A DNA stretch of 64,000 nt, from NCBI GenBank assembly GCA_958299035.1, contig CATQJL010000316.1, positions 4,366,674 through 4,430,673 of the forward strand. Direction: 5' to 3'. Below are positions 59,467 through 64,000 of this stretch, piece after piece. The notes beneath the pieces were generated by a model that saw only the letters and a list, made by a program, of their open reading frames with translations, ran no database searches and was not told the DNA's origin. Origin of the DNA: Cylicocyclus nassatus. Its lineage: Eukaryota; Nematoda; Chromadorea; Rhabditida; Strongylidae. Position 1 is the first letter of the stretch; each line of letters starts with the position of its first letter. The position numbers and the translations under genes are program-made.

Positions 59467-62400
59467 TATAATCGTTAATGAGTTAATCCTGGTTAAAATT
59501 ACTGATTAATACTGATCTTTATTTTTATAGCTTTGGATATCATTAATAGCTTATACCACGCATTGCCGAGTTTTAATCGAACTCTACAGAATATGTTTTG
59601 AAGATCTTTGATCAACAATATTCGGCTTGAAGAAGACTTGATTCGCAACTCCTGGAAAAGTTCTAATAGCCAACTTTTTAAGAGAACCAGCGCGGCGGCA
59701 GTACCTTAATACCCCTGTTTCAGCTTCTCCTAGAATTTGTTTCTTGAATTTGAAAAGAGCCACAATCTTGTATTCGATTTACATTCTCAAGAGCCACGAA
59801 GCTCAATATTTGAATCTGATTGTGAACAGCAAAATTCGTCACTCTTCTCCGAAAGTCTGTAGTGTTTTTACTTTTGCATATCCGAAGCCCAGATGAAGTT
59901 TTCAGTTTTGGAGTCATTAGATTCTGTTACGGAAATTCATATATAAGTGATAACTTTGAAAATAGCTATCGTATATACATTGAGAGTTTACAGAACGTGT
60001 AGCTTACTTCGAAAACAGATTGATTCAATGCATTGATAATTTTCTGAAATTGAATACAAAAAGGAATTGGTTAAACATGCTATAATAAAGTGCTTTACAT
60101 ATAATAAAGTATAATAAAGCCATTACTTACAAATATAACACTTGGAAAAATTTGAAAACGCTAAACAGTTAGTTAATTTCACTATGCAAATGATAGACAT
60201 TAGTTAGATCAATCTTAGTCCTGACCTGCTACCTGATCTACACCCTCTCCCCCCTCTTCCCTATAAATACACCTGCTATAAATACAGTCCCATGCTCAAG
60301 ACCACCACTATTATTTGCAGTCCTCCCTTACCGATGAGCCTTGGAAGTGGTTAGCCTTTCTATTATCTGCTAGGGGTAGGAGGCGAAAAAGGACTTTCTA
60401 TCCTAAAAAAATACTGTTCTTAATTGGAAATGATCGCTTAGCCCTCATTTGCAGCCCCCTCAGATTCCAGCTAGTTGATGCACTTATCTCCGCTCTGTCA
60501 CATCTATTTACTCAGTAAGCAATTAGGTTGATCCGAAAAACAATTCGATTTATCTACAACGTCACCGCTGTCAGCTGACCAGAAAATCTTCGCTAAACAT
60601 CATCGTTCCCACCGTCCCATTCAAACTGAATTGTAGACAAACAAGCTGCGCCACAATTTGACCCCGGTATTTTTAGCAGCAACTTGTCAAGTTGAACTGA
60701 AAGCGGAAGCACACGTGTCGTTGTTCAAACAGAGATACGCCATTTTACAGACATAAGACAGCTTTTGGCCTTTGGCCAGGTTTGATTTCATCGAGCGCAA
60801 ATTTTGAGCAGATGCTTGACGGCGGCAAAAGGTCAATGACGTGACCAGAAAGTTAAGCAAATATCGCAGATCCACGCTATATGATTAGTGCAGAAAGATT
60901 AGAATGAAATTTCTAGATGATAAGTAGTTGCGAAGATTGTTCCATCAATAAGGCAACGAAAAACCGATGGGCCCAGGGTTCGCGCAAACTTATATTCAAT
61001 CTTTTGTGTGGATACTAATTGGGAAGGCCTCGAGCAAACCATCCAGCAACCTTCATATGGTCCATCCGTGACTGAGTAACTCAATTTTGATTTCTCTGCC
61101 CACTATAGTAATCAAGGTGGCTGATTGGCCCTTTCGAAAAGAGTACGGTAGTGGGGTGGTGTATAGATTGAACGACTATGAATCAGATCAGGCATACAGA
61201 TTTGCTTGAACGCTAATTTGAAACTTTTTGTTCTGTAACCTTCAGCTTTTCTGAGCCGTAGCAGACTTTGTTTTTTATTTGTTTTTTATCTACAAATTTC
61301 AAAAATCAATTTATTCGACTTCGCAGAAGCGTTATTCTAGTATCTGACAAGTTTTAAGTTTTTAACATGTCATTATGAATTTTAGTTTTCGACAATGGAT
61401 GTGCAAAATTAGAATTTCTGATTCCTTTCGTGAATCCAGCAAAGAGTGGCGATATGGTTTGGAGGGGCGAACCGGGGGTCTACAATCATTCCTCAAAGAT
61501 TAGGTTTGCATGGTGCGGCAAAATCAATAGTCGCTCTGTCTGTATTTTCGGAACGGTAAAAATTTGCCTTTGATAGTTTCGTTAGTCTTTGAAATATTCT
61601 TATCTTGCGAGCTGAAGCCTCGGTCAGCCGCAGCCGCATTTCACGGCGAAGCGTTTTGACGCCTATGAGTCGTTTTTGATTAATTTGACTACAACAATGC
61701 GAGAAATCATTCCTTTCGGTTTTGATTTCATGTTCTATGAAGATGGAGAAGAGAAGGGTGGGTTATTTCAGAGGAGTACGATGGGGGTTCTATGTAGGGA
61801 GCAATGAGAATGTCTGCACGTTTTTTGATAATTAATTATAAATACTTTCATTATTTATAGAACATCAATCACGCGTAAGAAATGACCGTCGAACGATAAA
61901 TGAACTCGCAACCGGTTTGTCAGCCATGCATATTCGGGTGTGAAGAGTGGACGCAAAAACGCACATCAGTTCTTCTGATTTCGAAGTACTCATCAATCTC
62001 TTATACATCAAGCGATCAGTGCTTGAGATTTTCACATGAAGTGGCATATAGAGTCACATTTTTGATTTATGACTTCAAAAATGTCTTAGATATGTCGTTT
62101 TGGAACCAATTCTATGATTGATGGGCTAGACAGCTCAATTCTTCTACCGTAATTTTAACCGAATTGAGATCAGGGTTCTCTGAAACTGAGCGATAAGATG
62201 GAATAGTTTGCCCTTTCTGGTAACTTCTCGAAGTGGGCAAACAAGTCATGGTTTTTTACAAGGAAAAGTTCAAATTTCAGAACAAGAACACATTTCAGAA
62301 ATGTTATTTACCGAAAAAGCTGAAAATATTCTTACTAGAATCTTTTTCTAAAAAAATGTTTAGAAAAGAACATTTTATAACATCGTGTTGAGTTAACCCA

Positions 62401-63160
62401 AAAAATTTAGCAACTAGATGTCTATATATAGCCGATTGAGAGGGAATGACTAGTGAAGTCATGCTAATAATTTCTTTTGTCTTTGGATCCGAACTGATTT
62501 CTAGAATTTTCAGAAATCAAATCGCCTCATGAAAAATTGTTTCAGTGGTGACTGCCACCACCGTATTTTACTGAAATTGGTTCGCGATCCTGAGAAAGTT
62601 GAGATACATCCCAAAAGGGACGTGTCTGATGGAACCTTTATCCAAAAAATTCTTTTTCTCTTTCCAATCCTTGAAAGAATGCGGGTCCAACTACCGTAAG
62701 GACAGCTGAAGGTCATGTGGGATTCTCGACCGACACCTTACAGGCACATATTCGTACAACAAAATAAATTGTTTCCATCTCATCCCCCCCCCCCCCTCCC
62801 TCAGAAATGACCAATTTTTGGCTGGTCCCCAAGTTTGCTGCCATTCCGCTGCCCTCTAGAAAGTTGTGGTGTAAAGTCGCAGACGAGGCGTAAGAGAAAA
62901 AACCACTCGGACTGAGAAATGTCAAGCAGTTGGCCGCGTTCCAAGTGGATGTGCATGACTGGTGACGCCACACGCATATCCCAGCATGTGGTCATGGCTA
63001 GCTATGAGGTCGCGACACATGTCGGGTCAAAGCTCGTAGGGGCTAATTCGGTGCTCTTTTTTCGCGAAAAAAGATGGAAGGGAAAAGTGCTAGACGCCAG
63101 ATATCAGAAAATCATCTCTTGAAAATGCTCACTGGCTCAAAGATGATTTCGAGGATCAGC
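59467..63160. other. Gene-poor region
   Basis: No splice-supported exons were recognised. A solitary mariner-type end (TTAGGTTGATCCGAAAAACA) is near 60526, and a C-run is near 62784-62800. Confidence 0.35.
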
Positions 63161-63162
63161 GA

Positions 63163-63375
63163 GCGGTCGCTTTGCGGCAGGCCCAAGTCCTACTTTTTCG
63201 TTTGCCCCAGAATAGTTCGAACAGAAAGAAATGCCCTGTTTTGATTAAATGATATCCCCTCTAACCAAACCCTCGCTACAAGGTAAAAACAGTAACCATG
63301 CATAGAAATGGCGCTGTCGCAAATGTAGTGCCCATGACTGCGAGCGGTCGCGTCGCGGCAGGCGCAAGTCTTACT
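63163..63375 (+). repeat. Pair of 35-bp direct repeats
   Basis: GAGCGGTCGCTTTGCGGCAG at about 63163 and GAGCGGTCGCGTCGCGGCAG at about 63338, each followed by GGC-CAAGTC-TACT. The spacing is 176 bp, so this may be one and a bit units of a longer tandem repeat. Confidence 0.6.
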
Positions 63376-63861
63376 CTAGTTGTTTTGGCAAAGAATATAG
63401 TCAAATCTCGCAGAAAACCTTGTGTGTTTTGTGAGAAAACGTAATCCAAGTTAAGCGCGTGAGTTAGTGGTGAGAAAGTAATTTTTAGATTTCAAAAAAT
63501 TGCATGGGCGTGCATAGAGGGGGCGGTGGGAGCAAAATATTGATTGGGCAAAACATTTTTGCATTTTTCACAACACTTTTGCAGCTTGAACAATGTCATT
63601 CTAATGTTTTTGAACGCTGCTTGTGTTTTGCAAAAGTTCCATTAACTATTCCACCGCCTAGCCCCTTTCACCCCCTTCCTCTCCGGATTAACTTTGCAGA
63701 TTAGCATCGGAGCGTGCTAATGCTCTCCCACTCTCTCGGTGCAACGTTCGTTCTGCACTTCCTGCAACCGTCGTTCAAAATCTGGACCAGATGTTGCGCG
63801 GCTGAATAAGTGTCGCTCAAGTCGTTACATCGTCGGAACACCTCCATGTGAACATTTTCTT

Positions 63862-64000
63862 TTATGATTCATAAATACGGGATATCGTTTCTTGTAGCTG
63901 AGATTTTATACCACGGCTATAACGACTGAAAACATGACGAGCATTTCCACAAGCTTCCAAGAATGTCTCAGGTCTATCCTTGAAATATTCTTGGAAGAGA
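63862..64000 (-). CDS. Candidate 3' exon at window edge (partial)
   Basis: From the edge the minus frame reads LFQEYFKDRPETFLEACGNA, then RHVFSRYSRGIKSQLQETIS and RIYES-stop. It is balanced and charged and looks coding. I do not recognise the family, and the upstream exons lie outside the window. Confidence 0.35.
   Translation of the reverse strand, partial: LFQEYFKDRPETFLEACGNARHVFSRYSRGIKSQLQETISRIYES

Overview
This is a nuclear window from a nematode, most likely clade V (strongylid or hookworm-like). The evidence is compact multi-exon genes with TTTCAG-type acceptors, short exons, a HOP-1-like presenilin, and very dense foldback, Helitron-like and RTE-like repeats. Nothing prokaryotic is visible: there are no operons with Shine-Dalgarno sites, no CRISPR and no rRNA.

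Layout. 1-6129 (+): the 3' 20 exons of an RRM + F-box + leucine-rich-repeat gene whose 5' end lies outside the window. 8350-9712 (-): a seven-exon, four-TM claudin/Clc-like gene. 10734-13296: a Helitron-like element built around a large imperfect palindrome, carrying a decayed histone H4 3' end with its histone mRNA stem-loop. 13501-15839: several MITEs and foldbacks. 16650-20595 (-): a complete eight-exon protein O-fucosyltransferase 1 gene. 21279-23810 (-): a complete nine-exon UCHL5/UBH-4 proteasomal deubiquitinase gene. 24580-30224: nested repeats (125-bp tandem units, foldbacks, and a 3-kb RTE retrotransposon with a 20-bp target-site duplication). 31636-38105: mostly DNA-transposon remnants. 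38204-41221 (+): a presenilin gene (HOP-1-like), with its N-terminal exon unresolved. 41220-64000: gene-poor sequence with large palindromes (one carries paired tRNA-like pol III promoters), a Penelope-type GIY-YIG fragment, mariner-like foldbacks, and a few orphan exon candidates, including one at the right edge.

The five recognised genes are ordinary cellular genes: SCF-type adaptor/RNA binding, membrane claudin-like, Notch-EGF O-fucosylation, proteasome deubiquitination and gamma-secretase. POFUT1 and presenilin both act in Notch signalling, but their proximity is probably coincidental. UBH-4 and POFUT1 lie head to tail on the same strand about 680 bp apart. The most unusual content is in the repeats. 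Exon borders were read by eye from reading frame, phase and splice consensus, and family names come from remembered family motifs; no search was run.
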